The notes beneath the pieces are model-generated. The model was given only the letters and a program-made list of their open reading frames with translations, had not been told where the DNA came from and did not search any database. A DNA stretch of 64,000 nt from Sesamum alatum (Eukaryota; Streptophyta; Magnoliopsida; Lamiales; Pedaliaceae). Within the stretch, counting starts at the first letter, position 1, and each line of letters starts with the position of its first letter. Where the stretch lies: the NCBI GenBank assembly GCA_034509735.1, contig JACGWO010000005.1:23864383-23928382 (forward strand). The letters run 5' to 3'. This document shows, piece after piece, positions 10,216-22,813 of this stretch. The translations under genes and the position numbers were made by a program.

Positions 10216-11735
10216 CTAGGGTTTTTGAAACCCTAGTATTATTTTATTTTTTATTTACTTTTCAGTTTTAATTTTGAATTAATTCTGAAAATTCGTTTTT
10301 GGGTTCAATTTTGCCTAAATTCCTAAAGACATTATTTTAGGAGTAAAATAAATTGGATTTGGAATCCCGGGGTTATTTTACTTAAAATAATGAGGAAAGG
10401 TTTTCCTAAAACGAGAAAAATATTATTACCAATATTTGTATTTTATTTTTTCACACATTGCGCACATGATCATTTGTTTCTGTTTTGGATTATTATGATT
10501 GGAAATCATGAATTATTGGTATATTGTAATTATGTGATTGGATCATATGATTATGTGTGTTGGATGGAAATGGATGATCACGAGCCCTAGACCGGATGTA
10601 TGGTTTAATTTTCTGTTGGGCCTGTGTGCCTCTTTAACTGCTTTCTCCTTCTCTCTTTCTAGTGCCTTGGAATAATAAGGCTTTCTACCTCCCTCCTTAT
10701 GTACTCCCCCCGGGTTTTCGCTGGGGTTTCTATTTTTATAATGTAATGAGAGTAGACTAGGAGTGAGGTTTCCATTTTTGTAATTGGTGGAGTAGAAGGA
10801 AGGACCACATGGAGAGCCCAGACCGGAGGTCCCTTGGAGTTTTCCATGAAGTGAAGAAAGAGAAAAGAGACCAAGGCCCATCAGCATGATGATTGGGTTA
10901 CTATTATTGTAATAGTATAGGACCAACCCTAGATTGACCATAGATCCACTGCGGGCTCAGTGGATCGCATAGGATTCGGGCTCGTGATCATCCAACAGGG
11001 GCGTGCTAGGCTTTAATTTTGCATGTGGTTATTATGATGGATGAATGGCTTTTATTTATCATATAACTGCTATGGATGGATTTTATTTATGCATTATGGA
11101 TGAATGTATGGATATATTATGAGATCTCGGTCATTCACTACTCTCACATTGGTTGGACCAATGTTGAAATATTAGACCCTAGATAAAGTGGACATGAACT
11201 CTAGGAGTTCGTCCATGCCTTCCAATCCGTGGCATAGTGAGGAAGCTGTTTTAGGTCAATAGCGTGGTCTCACGAGTCGTGGCACGTTATTGTACTTAAA
11301 AGAAGCTGCACTATGTCATGAACGAAAAATGGGCTGCTGTTACCTGTCTCACGAGTCGTGGGGGTACTAGTGGGTCCATGGCTCGGTCGATTGGGTCGGG
11401 TCTAACGCCCAATTAGCATGATTCGCTTGGAGTCCTCGGGATCATACAAAAGGGTGAGGCAATAATCTTGGGAATCTCGTGGAACGAGAATGGTATGGAA
11501 TACCTCCCACAGGATCTTTTCCATGCGAATCGTAAAAGCGGGGTATGGGAAAAATCGTTGTGGATCCCAAGCCCACTAGGAAAGGATTTCCCGAAAATCA
11601 CGTTTGAGAGTACCGTGTTTTCGTATAAATAGTGGGAGGATTTAAATGACTAAAGACCAAGCATTTAATTATTTCATCAAACCACCGTCTTTATTTTCTG
11701 CTGATCGCGCGTTGTTTTCTAAATGTAGATTTAAA
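10216..11735 (+). other. Copia leader between the GC-rich array and gag
   Basis: About 1.5 kb with no convincing gene. It holds a hairpin GAACTC-TAG-GAGTTC (11196-11210) and two copies of GTCTCACGAGTCGTGG (11267-11282 and 11346-11361), 79 bp apart, each with a near-palindromic core. The short reading frames near 10543-10941 on the minus strand have no recognisable domain. Confidence 0.7.
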
Positions 11736-14700
11736 ATGTCTAAGAACCCACTATCAACCATTCTTGAGACAAACAAATTCAATGGAACAAATTACAACGA
11801 CTGGTTGCGCAATCTCAGGATAGTCCTAGATTACGAGAACCAAGGCTACGTCATGGACGAGCCTCTCCCTAGGACCTTACCGGAAGGATCCACGCCAGAA
11901 GAACGTGAGACGTTCGAGACTTGGCACAAGGATAACCGGAAGGTCCGTAGCGTCATACTTGCTTCGATGACCAATGAGATTCAAAAGCAATATGAAAGGC
12001 TAGACGATGTCCCTTCCATTATGGCTCGCCTTAAGGATTGCTATGCAGTCCCGGACCGGCATACTAGGTATGTCGCGACCAAAGCGTTCTTTGGAACTAA
12101 AATGACAGAAGGATCCTCTGTACAAGAGCATGGGGTTAAAATGCTTACCCTAGTGGAAAAGCTCGAGGACCTAAAGGCAGGTCTCGATAACGAAACGTAC
12201 ATAGATGTGATCCTTCAGTCACTCCCACCCTTCTTCGACCAATTTATCGTCAACTATAACATGAATACACTTGAGAAGGGCATTCATGAGTTGATCAATA
12301 TGTTGGTGCAATACGAGGCAACGACTAAGAAGTCCACGCCTTCGGTATTGTTTGGAGGTGCTTCAACTTCCAAGACGAAAGGCAAGGGTGCCGGACGTTG
12401 GAAAAAGAAGAAAGGGAAGGGAAAAGCCGTCATAGCAGCTACGAACACTCAGAGTGTTCCCATTGCCAAAGAGGGGAAAGGCAAAGGAAAGGGAAAGGTT
12501 GTCTCCAAGCAACAGTCAAAGGCATATGACATATGTATCAACTGCCGTGAGAAAGGGCATTGGAAGAGAGAGTGCCCCAAACTCTTCTCAAACCAAGGTA
12601 TATATGTGATTGAGGTTAATATGGTCACTAATTCTGCCTCTTGGGTATTGGATACCCGCTGTGGAGCTCACATTTGCAATGATTTGCAGGTGCTGAAAAG
12701 AAGCAGAAAACTAAGTAGCGGGGACATGATCCTGAAGCTTGGAAATGGCAAGGCCATCTCGGCAGAAGCAGTAGGATCCGCCACTTTAGTGATTAGTGAT
12801 ACCATTAGCATAGAATTAGAGCAGGTTTATTTTGTACCTAGTATGATTAAGAACATCATTTCCATTCCATTGTTGGACAATAGTGGTTATGAGTTCAGAA
12901 TCAATAAAAATTGCTTTTATTTGATGAGGTGTGGAATTGCTCATCTACTTGGTACATTGCACAACGGGCTCTATATCTTGCAACAAACGAATTTCGTTCT
13001 TAACGCTCAACACAAACGGAAATTAGATAATAACGGGAACGCACGTCTGTGGCACGCTAGGCTAGGTCACATATCCCAAGATAGGATGAAAAGGTTGATA
13101 GACTCAAAGAACCTAGAGGTTGGGGACTTGAGTGATCTACCAACTTGTGAGTCTTGTCTAAGAGGGAAAATGACCAAGAAGCCCTTTGTAGGACAAAGCA
13201 GGCTTGCCACAGGTCTGTTGGACTTGGTCCATACAGACGTATGTGGACCACTAAGGAAGCAGGCCCGAGGTGGGTTCTCCTACTTCATAACCTTCACCGA
13301 TGACCATTCACGGTACGGTTATGTTTACCTGATGAGGTACAAGTCTGAAGCTCTTGAGAGGTTTAAAGAATTCAGGCTTGAAGTGGAGAACCAGACCAAC
13401 TGCAAAATTAAAGTCCTACGGTCAGACCGAGGCGGTGAATACCTTAGTGCCGAATTCCTAGATTATCTAAAAGAAAATGGTATAATATCGGAATGGACAC
13501 CTCCCGGAACACCAGAGTTAAATGGCGTCTCTGAAAGGAGGAACCGAACCCTGTTGGACATGGTTCGGTCCATGATGAGTTTTACTAAATTGCCCTTATC
13601 GTTTTGGGGTTATGCATTAGAAACGGCAGCCAAGTTGTTGAATTTGGCGCCTACCAGTGCATTGACCCAAACGCCATATGAGATATGGCACGGCAAGCCT
13701 GCGTCCTACAACTACTTGAAAGTGTGGGGTAGCCCCGCATACGTCAAGAGGTTAGTGGGAGATAAGCTAGAATCCAGATCTAGCCTATGCAGGTTCGTTG
13801 GATACCCTAGAGAAAACTGCGGGTTATTACTTTTATGACCCTTTGGAACAAAAGGTATTTGTTTCAAGGAATGCAGTATTCTTGGAGCAAGGCTTCCCGG
13901 AGGATATCCAACCTGATGAGCTGATCCTTGAGGAATCAAGTGATGGAACTCAGCCATCAGAAAGAGCCGCGGAATCCTCACCTAGAGGATTTAGGATTAA
14001 CGCACGGAGGGCTGACCAACCTAGAGAAGTCCAACATGCTAGGCATGAAGGACAACCTCAAGAAAGGCCAGTCCTGGCCCCTGAACCGCCGGCTCCGATA
14101 CAGTCAGCGCCCACAGTCACCACTGACGTTCCCGTCCTCCGTAGGTCCACTAGAGAATCCAGACCTCCAGTGAGATATGGGTTTCTAGGTGCGACCGATC
14201 TTCTGGATAACGATCCTAAGACATACGGGGAAGCGATGTCTGACATCGACTCCGGGAAATGGCTTGAGGCCATGAAGACCGAAATGGACTCCATGAGCGA
14301 GAACCAAGTTTGGAGACTTGTAGATCCACCGAAAGGTGTTAAGCCAGTGGGCTGTAAGTGGGTCTACAAGCGCAAACTCGGCGTTGATGGAGAAGTCACA
14401 ACCTTTAAGGCTAGGCTTGTAGCTAAGGGATACACTCAACGACCCGGGGTCGATTTTGAGGATACCTACTCGCCAGTAGCCATGGCTAAGTCCATTCGGA
14501 TCCTGCTTGCCATAGCAGCATGGTATGACTATGAAATATGGCAGATGGACGTGAAAACGGCCTTCCTCAACGGTTTCGTTGAAGAAGAGATCTATATGGA
14601 TCAGCCGGAGGGTTTCACGGTCACTGGAGAAGAACAGAAGGTCTGTCGTCTCCAGAAGTCCATCTATGGCCTCAAACAAGCATCCCGAAGTTGGAACATT

Positions 14701-15789
14701 CGATTTGATGAAGTAATACGGGGATATGACTTCATCAAAAACGAATCCGACCCTTGTGTATACAAGAAGGTCAGTGGGAGCTCTATAGTGTTCCTAGTGC
14801 TTTACGTGGATGACATTCTGCTCATTGGTAATGACGTCAGAATGTTAGGAAACACAAAAGCATGGTTGTCAACCAAGTTTTCCATGAAGGACTTGGGTGA
14901 AGCCTCCTACATCCTAGGCATCCAGATTGTCAGGGACAGATCTAAAAGGATGTTAGGGCTCACCCAAAACTCGTATATGGAGAAAGTCCTAAAGAGATAT
15001 CGAATGGACAACTCCAAACGAGGATTCCTTCCAATGAGGCATGGGATCAAGTTGTCCAAGAAGCAGTCCCCGCAGACTGATGAGGAACTTGAAAAGATGA
15101 AAGTCATCCCCTATGCTTCTGCCGTAGGTAGCATCCAATATGCGGTCCATTGCACCAGGCCTGACATTGCATACGCTTTGAGCGTGACAAGCAGATATCA
15201 GTCCTGTGCAGGAGAGGCACATTGGAATGCCGTTAAGGGCATCCTTAAGTACCTTAGGAGGACTAAGGAAATGTTCTTGGTCTATGGCAATGGAGAACTA
15301 ATTCTGGAAGGCTTTAGCGACGCTAGCTTCCAGTCTGATGACGATGATGCCAAGTCTCAATCGGGGTATGTATTCAAACTCAACGGAGGAGTAGTGGCTT
15401 GGAAAAGTTCCAAGCAAGCAACCACTGCTGACTCCACCACTGAGGCTGAATACATAGCAGCTTCAGAAGCTGCTAAGGAAGCGGTTTGGATGAGAAATTA
15501 CATCCAAGAGTTGGGTGTGGTGCCTGGCATCGCCGAGCCTGTTGTCATCTTCTGTGATAACAACGGTGCAATAGCGCAAGCAAAGGAACCGAGATCTCAT
15601 CACCGTTCCAAACACATTCTTAGACGCTACCATCTTCTTAGAGAAATGGTAGGAAGAGGTGACGTTCGGATGGACCGAGTCAACTCAGCAGACAACACAG
15701 CAGACCCGCTGACAAAGCCTATGTCGCAGAGTGCTCATACGCAACATCTTGAGAAGATGGGGATTAGGCATATGGGTAATTGGCTTTAA
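11736..15789 (+). CDS. Copia gag-pol polyprotein, one frameshift
   Basis: The frame is open from 11646, but the start at 11736 is preferred: MSKNPLSTIL is also the gag start of the copy at 55180. The order is gag; a CCHC knuckle (CINCREKGHWKRECPK, residues about 267-282); protease (306-308); integrase with an HHCC region near 13045-13160 and DD(E) residues in HTDVCGP, SDRGGEY and PELNGVSERRNR; reverse transcriptase with YVDD near 14803; and RNase H ending at ADPLTKPM. This order is the copia type. Frame changes at an AAAA run (13813-13816), where one extra A separates the frame ending 13838 from the one ending 15789. The protease triad reads D-T-R, with CGC at 12657-12659 where GGC (Gly) is expected. 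The reverse transcriptase and RNase H look intact. Confidence 0.93.
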
Positions 15790-15790
15790 A

Positions 15791-15805
15791 GGTCAAGTGG
15801 GAGAT
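15791..15805 (+). other. Polypurine tract of the copia element
   Basis: GGTCAAGTGGGAGAT lies directly between the gag-pol stop codon (15787-15789) and the 3' LTR. This is the expected place for the plus-strand primer. Confidence 0.8.
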
Positions 15806-17792
15806 TGTTAGAATAGGTGACCATGTAAGCCAATTTTGGCGGGTATATGTAACCTATGTCTAGACAATTATAGGTGTTTGATAAATCATTAATGAATAAA
15901 GAAGTGAATTTCATTTGGCATCACTTTGTTTGTGTTCACTTGTATTTGTTTTCCATATCTGTTCACTACGCAAACAAAGCCCACGGACTGAGAATCAATT
16001 TCGGGGACTGGGACTACGCTTGGAGGTAGGTCCATGGAATCAGTCTTCCCGAATCAGTCCGGAAATCTCCAAGTCAAGGAATCCCGAAAATGGGTACCGG
16101 GATTCCATTTGAGACTTGCACTAAGCACCTGCTGTCGTGTTTCATCGACGGGTGACGAGGGTCGTCTAAGCAGTGTTAGTGGGTTAGCATGCTAGGACGC
16201 AGCTGACTGAGGTGACTCGCGGGAACCGTCTTACGGAGGACCTTGAGTATGGTCAGCAAGGTATGACGTGTATTCCCGGTTCCAACGGTACAGGTCAAGT
16301 CCTTTGACTTGAGGAATTGCTGAGTTTACCTGTACATCAGGGCTGTATCTTAGATATGGTGAGAGATTGCCAGAATTCTCTTTGGTAGTCATAAGCCATG
16401 TCTAGTGCAGTTCTGGTGTGCAAAGTGACAGTAGTTTCCAAGAAAGGATCTGTCTCCTGTCAATAGGTTTTGGCAGTTGAGCTCATGCATACTCTAGGTC
16501 TTGTCCCTAAAACTGTGGCCACAGTGACTGAACAGAAGGGAAGGATTCCCTTGCGGCGTTTAGTGAGGACAGACCGACACTTAGGTCCAAAATGGGTACC
16601 TGCATTTTCCGTGCCCTAGACTCTAAGTGATGAGACCGAAGACAGAAGGACAAGTGTACTGTTAGAGCCTAAATGTTCATCCCTGAATATTTCACCTAGT
16701 CTCTAGTGCCATGGACCGTTGCTAGATGGCCACCCATGGTAACGGAAGGATTCTAGGAATCCGACCAAGTCTAGCTGAAAGGTGAACCTAAAGAGTCACA
16801 CACTATCCACACACATCTAGATATTTAATTAGGAATTAAATATTGGAGTGAAGGAATGATTAAATTGGATTTAATCGGGTCCTTTATTTTTTTGGAGAAA
16901 TAATTCCTTCTATTAGATATAAGGAATTAAATTGATAAATTAGATTTATCAAAGGGATTTATTTAATGGGCTTAAATAATATTTATATTTATTTTAGCCT
17001 CTTGGAAATATTTAAATAGGTTTTAAATATTCCATTAAATTAAATTAAATCAACGGTTGAGATCAATGGGAGAGATGGATGGCTAGGATTGTTTTGACTA
17101 GGTCAAAACACTACTTTGACTAGGACTTTGACTAGGTCAAAATCCTAGTCAAAATAGAGTTCTTGAAAGAGGAGTTTAAAGAGGATTAAAACTCCTCTTC
17201 TATATAAACCCCTAGCATCCTACAAGTTGAAGAATGATGAAATTCCAACACACACAACACACACACACACAACTCGGCTCTCTCTCCCTCTATCTCGTCC
17301 GCCCTCTCTCTCTCACACACTCCAAGAAAATTATTTTTTTCTTTGTTCTCTTGTTCTTGGAACATTAGAACTTGATGAATCAATACCGTTAATTCATAAC
17401 GTGTTGTTGATTCATCCACTCCAAAATATAAACTTGTTCGTTGCTAGCACGACGTGCAAGATACGTGGGTGGATCGTGTGTCACGATTTGGAGGGTCTCA
17501 AGAACGAGATCTTGGTGCAAAACGGGGAACAACGCGTGTAGCCGTTGAAGACGAAAACGACAACGGGTAGGTCTCGTTTATGATTTTCGTCCCTTTTAAT
17601 TTCTACCCTATGGCCTCCATGATTCTTTTATGTTTATTATTCATGAGATACACCGAACACCCGGGAAAATTTCAAAGGCACACCCTTTGAAACGTGTTTT
17701 AATTTAAAAGCATGTTTAAATTCCATTTTAATTTTAATTATACCGCGCTTCCGCATTCGCGCTTTTCCCGGGACGATCCACAATTCCTTTCA
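15806..17792 (+). repeat. Family A 3' LTR
   Basis: Nearly identical to 7432-9417. The substitutions I found correspond to 5' LTR positions in TTCACTTATATT, GGTGATGAGG, CAGATGGGAAGG and ATTCCGTTTT. Other differences are homopolymer or short-repeat lengths. It ends CTTTCA at 17792 and is followed by AGAAC. Confidence 0.95.
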
Positions 17793-17797
17793 AGAAC
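17793..17797. repeat. Target-site duplication AGAAC, right copy
   Basis: Identical to 7427-7431, directly after the 3' LTR. Confidence 0.9.
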
Positions 17798-19396
17798 TTC
17801 CCTTTCAGATGTAACAAAGACAACTCCAGCACCGACTCCTTTGTTGTGGGAGGCTCCATCAAAGTACATCTTCCAGAGTGGTGTAACTTCAACCACAAGA
17901 ACGTCTTCATTAGGAAAATCATCAAACAACTCCCACTCGACAGTCATGGGGTGATTAGCTAGAAAGTCTGCTAAAATGCCCCTTCACAGCCTTTTGAGGA
18001 ACATATATGATCTCGAATTGTTGCAACTGAAAGTACCATCTTGCGAGTCTATCAGAAAGTACTAGATTTGCCATACCATATTTAAGAGGATTTGCTTTCG
18101 AGACCAGATGGAACCTCTGTGATTGAAAGTAATTCTTCAACTTCTGGATTGCAAAGATGAGGCCCAAACATAGCTTTTCGATGGTGAATAATTGAGCTCG
18201 TTTGATGTCATTGTTCTACTTAAACAGTATAAAGCATTCTCCTTTTTCGCATCGTTTTTCTGGGCAAGTAAGATTCCCACAGAGTGCTCTTGAGCAGCAA
18301 CGTACAAGATTAAGGGGCGTCCGGGAACGGGTGCAACCAGCACAGGAGGCTATTAAGTAGGACTTTATACTTCTGATTGCTTTATCACAAGCTTCATCCC
18401 ACTCGAAGGGTACATCTTTCTTCATTAGACGGCTGAATGGTTGACAACAGCCTGCTAGATTTGAAATAAATCTCCAAAGATATGCGAGCTTTCCTTGCAA
18501 GCTCTTGAGCTCATGGATATTTCGAAGTTCCGGCATTTCTTAAAATGGCATCGATCTTGGCTTGCTCAATATCTATACCGCGTTGGAGGATGGTGAACCC
18601 AACAAACTTTCTGGATGTCACCGCGAACGCACATTTGGAGAGATTCATTCTTAGCTGGTATATCCTCAAACATTCAAAGACCTTTCTCAAGTCGTGAAGA
18701 TGGTCCTCTCGTTTCTTTGACTTCACGACCAGGTCATCAACATAGAATTCTATATTCTTGTGGAGCATGTCGTCGAAGATCTTTTTCATTGCTCTTTGAT
18801 ATGTAGCACCGGCATTCTTTAATCCAAAGGCACGACTTTGTAGCAATATATACCTTTAAGAGTGTCAAATGCTATCAAATCCTCATCCGCTGGTGCCATA
18901 TGTATTTGATTATATCCGGATGATTCATCCATGAAAGATAGGGCTTCATGACCTGTAGTGGCGTCTATCATTAACTCGACGATGGGTAACGAGAAGTCGT
19001 CTTTGGGATATACATTATTCAAGTCTTTGAATTCAACATATACTCGTATTTGTCCATTCTTCTTTTGCGCAGGGATGATGCTGGAAATCCACGTTACTTG
19101 ACTTCTCGAATAAAACTGACTTCAATGAGTTTGTTTACTTCACCTTCAATCAATGGGATTAACTCAGGTCAAAACCTATGTTGAGCTTATTTGACAGGAC
19201 GAGCCCCTTTCTTTACTGATAAGTGGTACAAAGCTACTTTTGGATCTAACCCGGCCATTTCTTTGTAGGACCATGGAAATACGTCTTTATACTCATGAAG
19301 TAGGGCGACATAGGCCTTATTCTCTTCTGGAGTTAGAAAGGCACTTATGTAAATTGGTCGGGGATCTTCGGCATCACCTAGATTGACTTCTTTCAA
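17798..19396 (-). pseudogene. Tat gypsy reverse transcriptase and RNase H N-terminal part
   Basis: On the minus strand from 19396, the linker before RT (DPRPIYISAFLTPEE) leads into RT pieces at 19022-18819 and 18846-18511. These include MDESSGYNQIHMA and the catalytic FYVDDLVVKSKK near 18745. A connection/RNase H start follows at 18536-17955, and the RNase H N-terminus (YFDGASHNKGVGAGV) at about 17850. Several frame changes and a premature stop make it nonfunctional. The RNase H half continues at 7431 beyond the copia insertion. Confidence 0.85.
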
Positions 19397-19502
19397 CTCG
19401 TCAACTGTGGCTTTAATACCTTCATCAAGTTCGAAAGGATCATCTTCATCATCTTCTTCTTCAACCTCCTCATTTTCAATTAAGGTGACATGATGATCTT
19501 GA

Positions 19503-21734
19503 TGAAGGACAAGCGGATCCGCCCTGGAGCGCGAGCGGAAGCGAGAAAGCGAGAAAAGTGCGTAAATTTAAATCAAATTTAAATAAACGAATCCCAAGGG
19601 TGTACCCTTGGGTGCTCAACCGGGCGTTCGATGTAGGATGTGTAAATATTCGAAACATATATTTAAACACATAGTGCATAGATATATACAATAAATCAAT
19701 CAAAGCGTAAGGAGACCGTTACCTTCGATTGTTTAGCGTATGATCTCGGCTACTTGCGTTGTTCCTTCTCCGGAATGCTCACGAAATCCAAACGTATGGA
19801 TTCTCCAAAGGTGATCCACACCACACCGGAAGAAACACACGTTCTTCTTGCTAGAAAAGAACGAGTTTAAAAAGGAATCGGTTTAAGAGAAGAACACTAT
19901 GAATTAGTGCTCTCTTAAACTTACTTTGTTCTTCTTCTTGATTCAAAATCAAGTGAAGAACACAAGTGTGAGAGAGGGAGAGAGGCCGAGAATTGAGAGA
20001 GAGGAGAGGGGATCAGAAAATTGTCTTCTCTTTTTCCTAGAAAAAGATGAATAATGAATCACTTATGCTTGGTGTTGTATATTCTAATATATATACATAA
20101 TTAATGTAATTATTGGAATGTGTCTAAGTTCATCCAAGGATGTCTAGATTCATTCCAATCAATCACCATCAATTCTTCAATCAAGCCTACCAAAATTTAT
20201 GGTATGATCAAATCATACCAAAAGGGAAGAGCTTGATTGGAGTTGATTTGTCTCTTTCCAAAAGAGATAAGTCAACATACCACCTAGCATGAAACATGGC
20301 TGATTTTGCTTCCTCCAAGGGAGCATGTCAGCCATGTTTAAATAAGGGAAGAAGTCCAATTTCTTCCTATTCCAAAATAGGAATTATTTCTCCTCTCGAG
20401 TAAAATTTAACGGACCGGATTTTATCGTAATCCAATTATGACGAACCCAACACTAAATCAAATTTAATGTCCATTTAAATTATTCTCGTTGATCTTTTAA
20501 TCCAATTAAAAGATCCAACGTCTCAATGTCTCACCTTTCCATATTTAATCGAAAATTCAATTTACCGATTAAATGAAGGCCCGATACAATATCGGCCCGT
20601 CCATCCAATGGACTTTTCCTTAAGTAATCCAATTACTTATTTATCCTTCGAGATTGACTCCAAGTCGATCTCTCAACCTCCTCGGTGATTTGTGTGTGAC
20701 TCTTTAGGTTCACCCTCAGCTAGACTTGGGCCCGTGTCCCACAAGGGCCCGTTACCATGGGTGGCCGTCTAGCAACGGTCTATGGCACTAGAGACTAGGT
20801 GAATTGGCGTGAACATTTAGGCGCCGATTCCGTACGGGTACGATCTTTCGGTCTACCGTCTCCGGTCTTAGTCTAGGGTATGAAATTGGGCGTCGGTTCC
20901 CATCCTTGACTAGGTATCTATGCTTAATATTCGAGACCATGTATGCATCATTGTGTCGACACAGGAAACCGTTCCCTGTTCGACCAACCACTATGGCCAC
21001 AGCTTCAAATAGCATGAACGTGTCTCCGAGTGCATAGGAGATATCTCTGTCACATACTGATAGGGGACGGATCCTCTTCTTGGAATCCATCGTCCTCGTT
21101 ACACATTCCGACTGCACTAGACAAGGCTTATGATGATCATCTTACAGAATGATCACCTCTTCCCTGATCCAAGATACAGCCGTCATGTGCACGCGACTGC
21201 CATGATCCCTCAAGTCTGAGGATTACTCCCGTACTATTGGAACCGGGGAAAACCAATCATACCAATCAAGCTTCTAAGGCTTCCATATGATGATCCCCGC
21301 GAGTCAGTTCAGTCGGCTCGACCCCAGTCGACCAACCCATCAAGATCGTGTAGGCATCCCACGCCTGTCGCCGATGAAACACGGCACTCATCCAATGAAC
21401 ACGACTCTTGACGCAAGTCTCAATAGGACTCTCGATGCCCTGTCTCGAGGTCCTCGACTTGGAACGTTTCAAACCCAACTCTTAATCAGTTGGTTTCATG
21501 ACCACCATCCAATGCGTGGCCCAACTGCACGAGTTGTTAACCATGGTCTGTGGGCTTTGTTGCTATATAAGTTAAACACCGTTTTAACAAATGTGAAATG
21601 AGCGCAACAAAATAAGCACCAAAAGTGACAAATACTCATTTTATTCATCACATAATAATATTACATTTACATCAAGTTGTCAGATAGGTTACAAATCGCC
21701 AAACCTATTGGCTTTCTGGTAACCTATTCTAACA
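19503..21734 (-). repeat. Solo LTR of family B, with CTTGA duplications
   Basis: The plus strand reads TGAAGGACAAGCGGATCC...CCTATTCTAACA, 2232 bp, the reverse complement of the family B LTR at 57489-59698. CTTGA precedes it (19498-19502) and follows it (21735-21739). No internal sequence is attached, so it is the product of LTR-LTR recombination. It splits the Tat element between the protease and RT regions. A short hairpin CCCAAGGG...CCCTTGGG lies near 19587-19606. Confidence 0.93.
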
Positions 21735-21739
21735 CTTGA

Positions 21740-22460
21740 GCGACGTCTTCTTCAGTGCCACTGTTGATATGGTTAGATGATGCTACGCTTTCTCTATCAT
21801 CCTTGTCATCGAGTTGCGTCTGCATGTAGACCATAATTTTTTTTTTAACTTTTAAGACTCTGCCACATGATATGGCTAAATTTGTGGGACGTCTCATCCT
21901 GGAAGGAATCAGACTCCTAAGTTTCTGTGAGGATGTGATGTTTTCCTTTGATTGTGTGGCCACCTTGGATATGCCTTTCTTTTGATACGTCATTCTTTTT
22001 CGTGGACCAAGTCTATGAAAGACAGATTGATTTGTTGGTTTTTGTATGCATCATCTTCTTATGCGGGCCAAGTCTGTATGGTAGAGTGAGGCTCTTTGAA
22101 ATTCAACCTTGATGGTGGGTAGCTCATTTCTCGTCATACTTCGATCGTCATGTGATTTTGATTTTTCTGAGGGCGAAATATTTTTTCCTCTTTTGGTAGT
22201 TTCAACATAGTACTTGGCGTCGGCGAAGTGCGACTCAGCTTCAGTAAAAGGCTTGGTATCACCGAGTACCTTTTTCACTACACAATTGTGGCAGTATTTG
22301 ACGCATTGATACCATGTTGAGGAGACCACATAATTCTCATGCAACTAAGGGCGGCCAAGAAGCATGTTGTAAGAAGTCTTGGCGTCTATAACATGAAATA
22401 GTGCGGTTGACGCTATATCGTCCATCAACAATTCCTTCCTTATAATGCCGACAGCCCTTT
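21740..22460 (-). pseudogene. Tat gypsy region between protease and RT
   Basis: Broken minus-strand reading frames (22344-22051 and 21993-21724) fill the gap between the protease region and the solo LTR. I recognise no motif other than their place in the polyprotein. Several stops interrupt them. Confidence 0.5.
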
Positions 22461-22466
22461 GTCCTC

Positions 22467-22813
22467 CTAATTAAAGCCTTGAATCATGACGCGGCAGTTT
22501 AAAAGTTCGTCCATTGGGATCCCTAATTCTTTCAAGGTTCGTAGGGATAAGATATTGACTGCAGAGTCTCCATCAATCAATATTCTGTTCACCTTTTGTT
22601 CACGTGCATACCCAACGACGAACAAGGGGCGGTTATGAGGCTTAGATCTAAGAAGCAAATCTTCGTCGGTGAAAGTAATGGTGGGCATGCTTCATCAGTA
22701 TCAGAGGAATCTTCTTTTTCGAATAGCGCATCCTTATCGATTGCAGTATTGTTCTCATGTGTGGTATTGTAGGAAGCTTTGCTGTCAAAAGACCCATATT
22801 TGATTGAGGTCAC
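22467..22813 (-). pseudogene. Tat gypsy protease region
   Basis: The minus strand reads PLFVVGYAREQKVNRILIDG followed by DSAVNILSLRTLKELG, the aspartic-protease signature position of plant Tat/Athila-type gypsy elements. It cleaves the polyprotein in working copies. Upstream, 22813-22589 is in another frame, so the region is frameshifted. Confidence 0.75.

Larger units (their letters stand above)
7432..17792 (+). mobile_element. Near-complete young Ty1/copia element (family A)
   Basis: All structural parts are present in order: 5' LTR, tRNA-Met primer site, a 2.2-kb leader with a GC-rich array, one long gag-pol reading frame, a polypurine tract, the 3' LTR and a 5-bp target duplication. The LTRs differ by about four substitutions plus short length changes in about 1986 bp, so insertion was recent. 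It sits inside the RNase H domain of the Tat gypsy element in opposite orientation. Two defects in the coding region, a frameshift and a protease active-site change, suggest that this copy as written cannot move by itself. I did not assign a copia lineage. Confidence 0.95.

Noticed and set aside
9546..10236. Long Arg/Ala/Pro-rich reading frames on both strands in the GC-rich leader
   Set aside because: They overlap in several frames at once, lack domains, and follow from GC-rich sequence with few stop codons. The same holds at 978-1457 and 52432-52947.
10543..10941. 132-aa minus-strand reading frame in the copia leader
   Set aside because: It recurs only because the leader recurs at the left edge (738-947), where the frame is shorter. 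No domain is visible.
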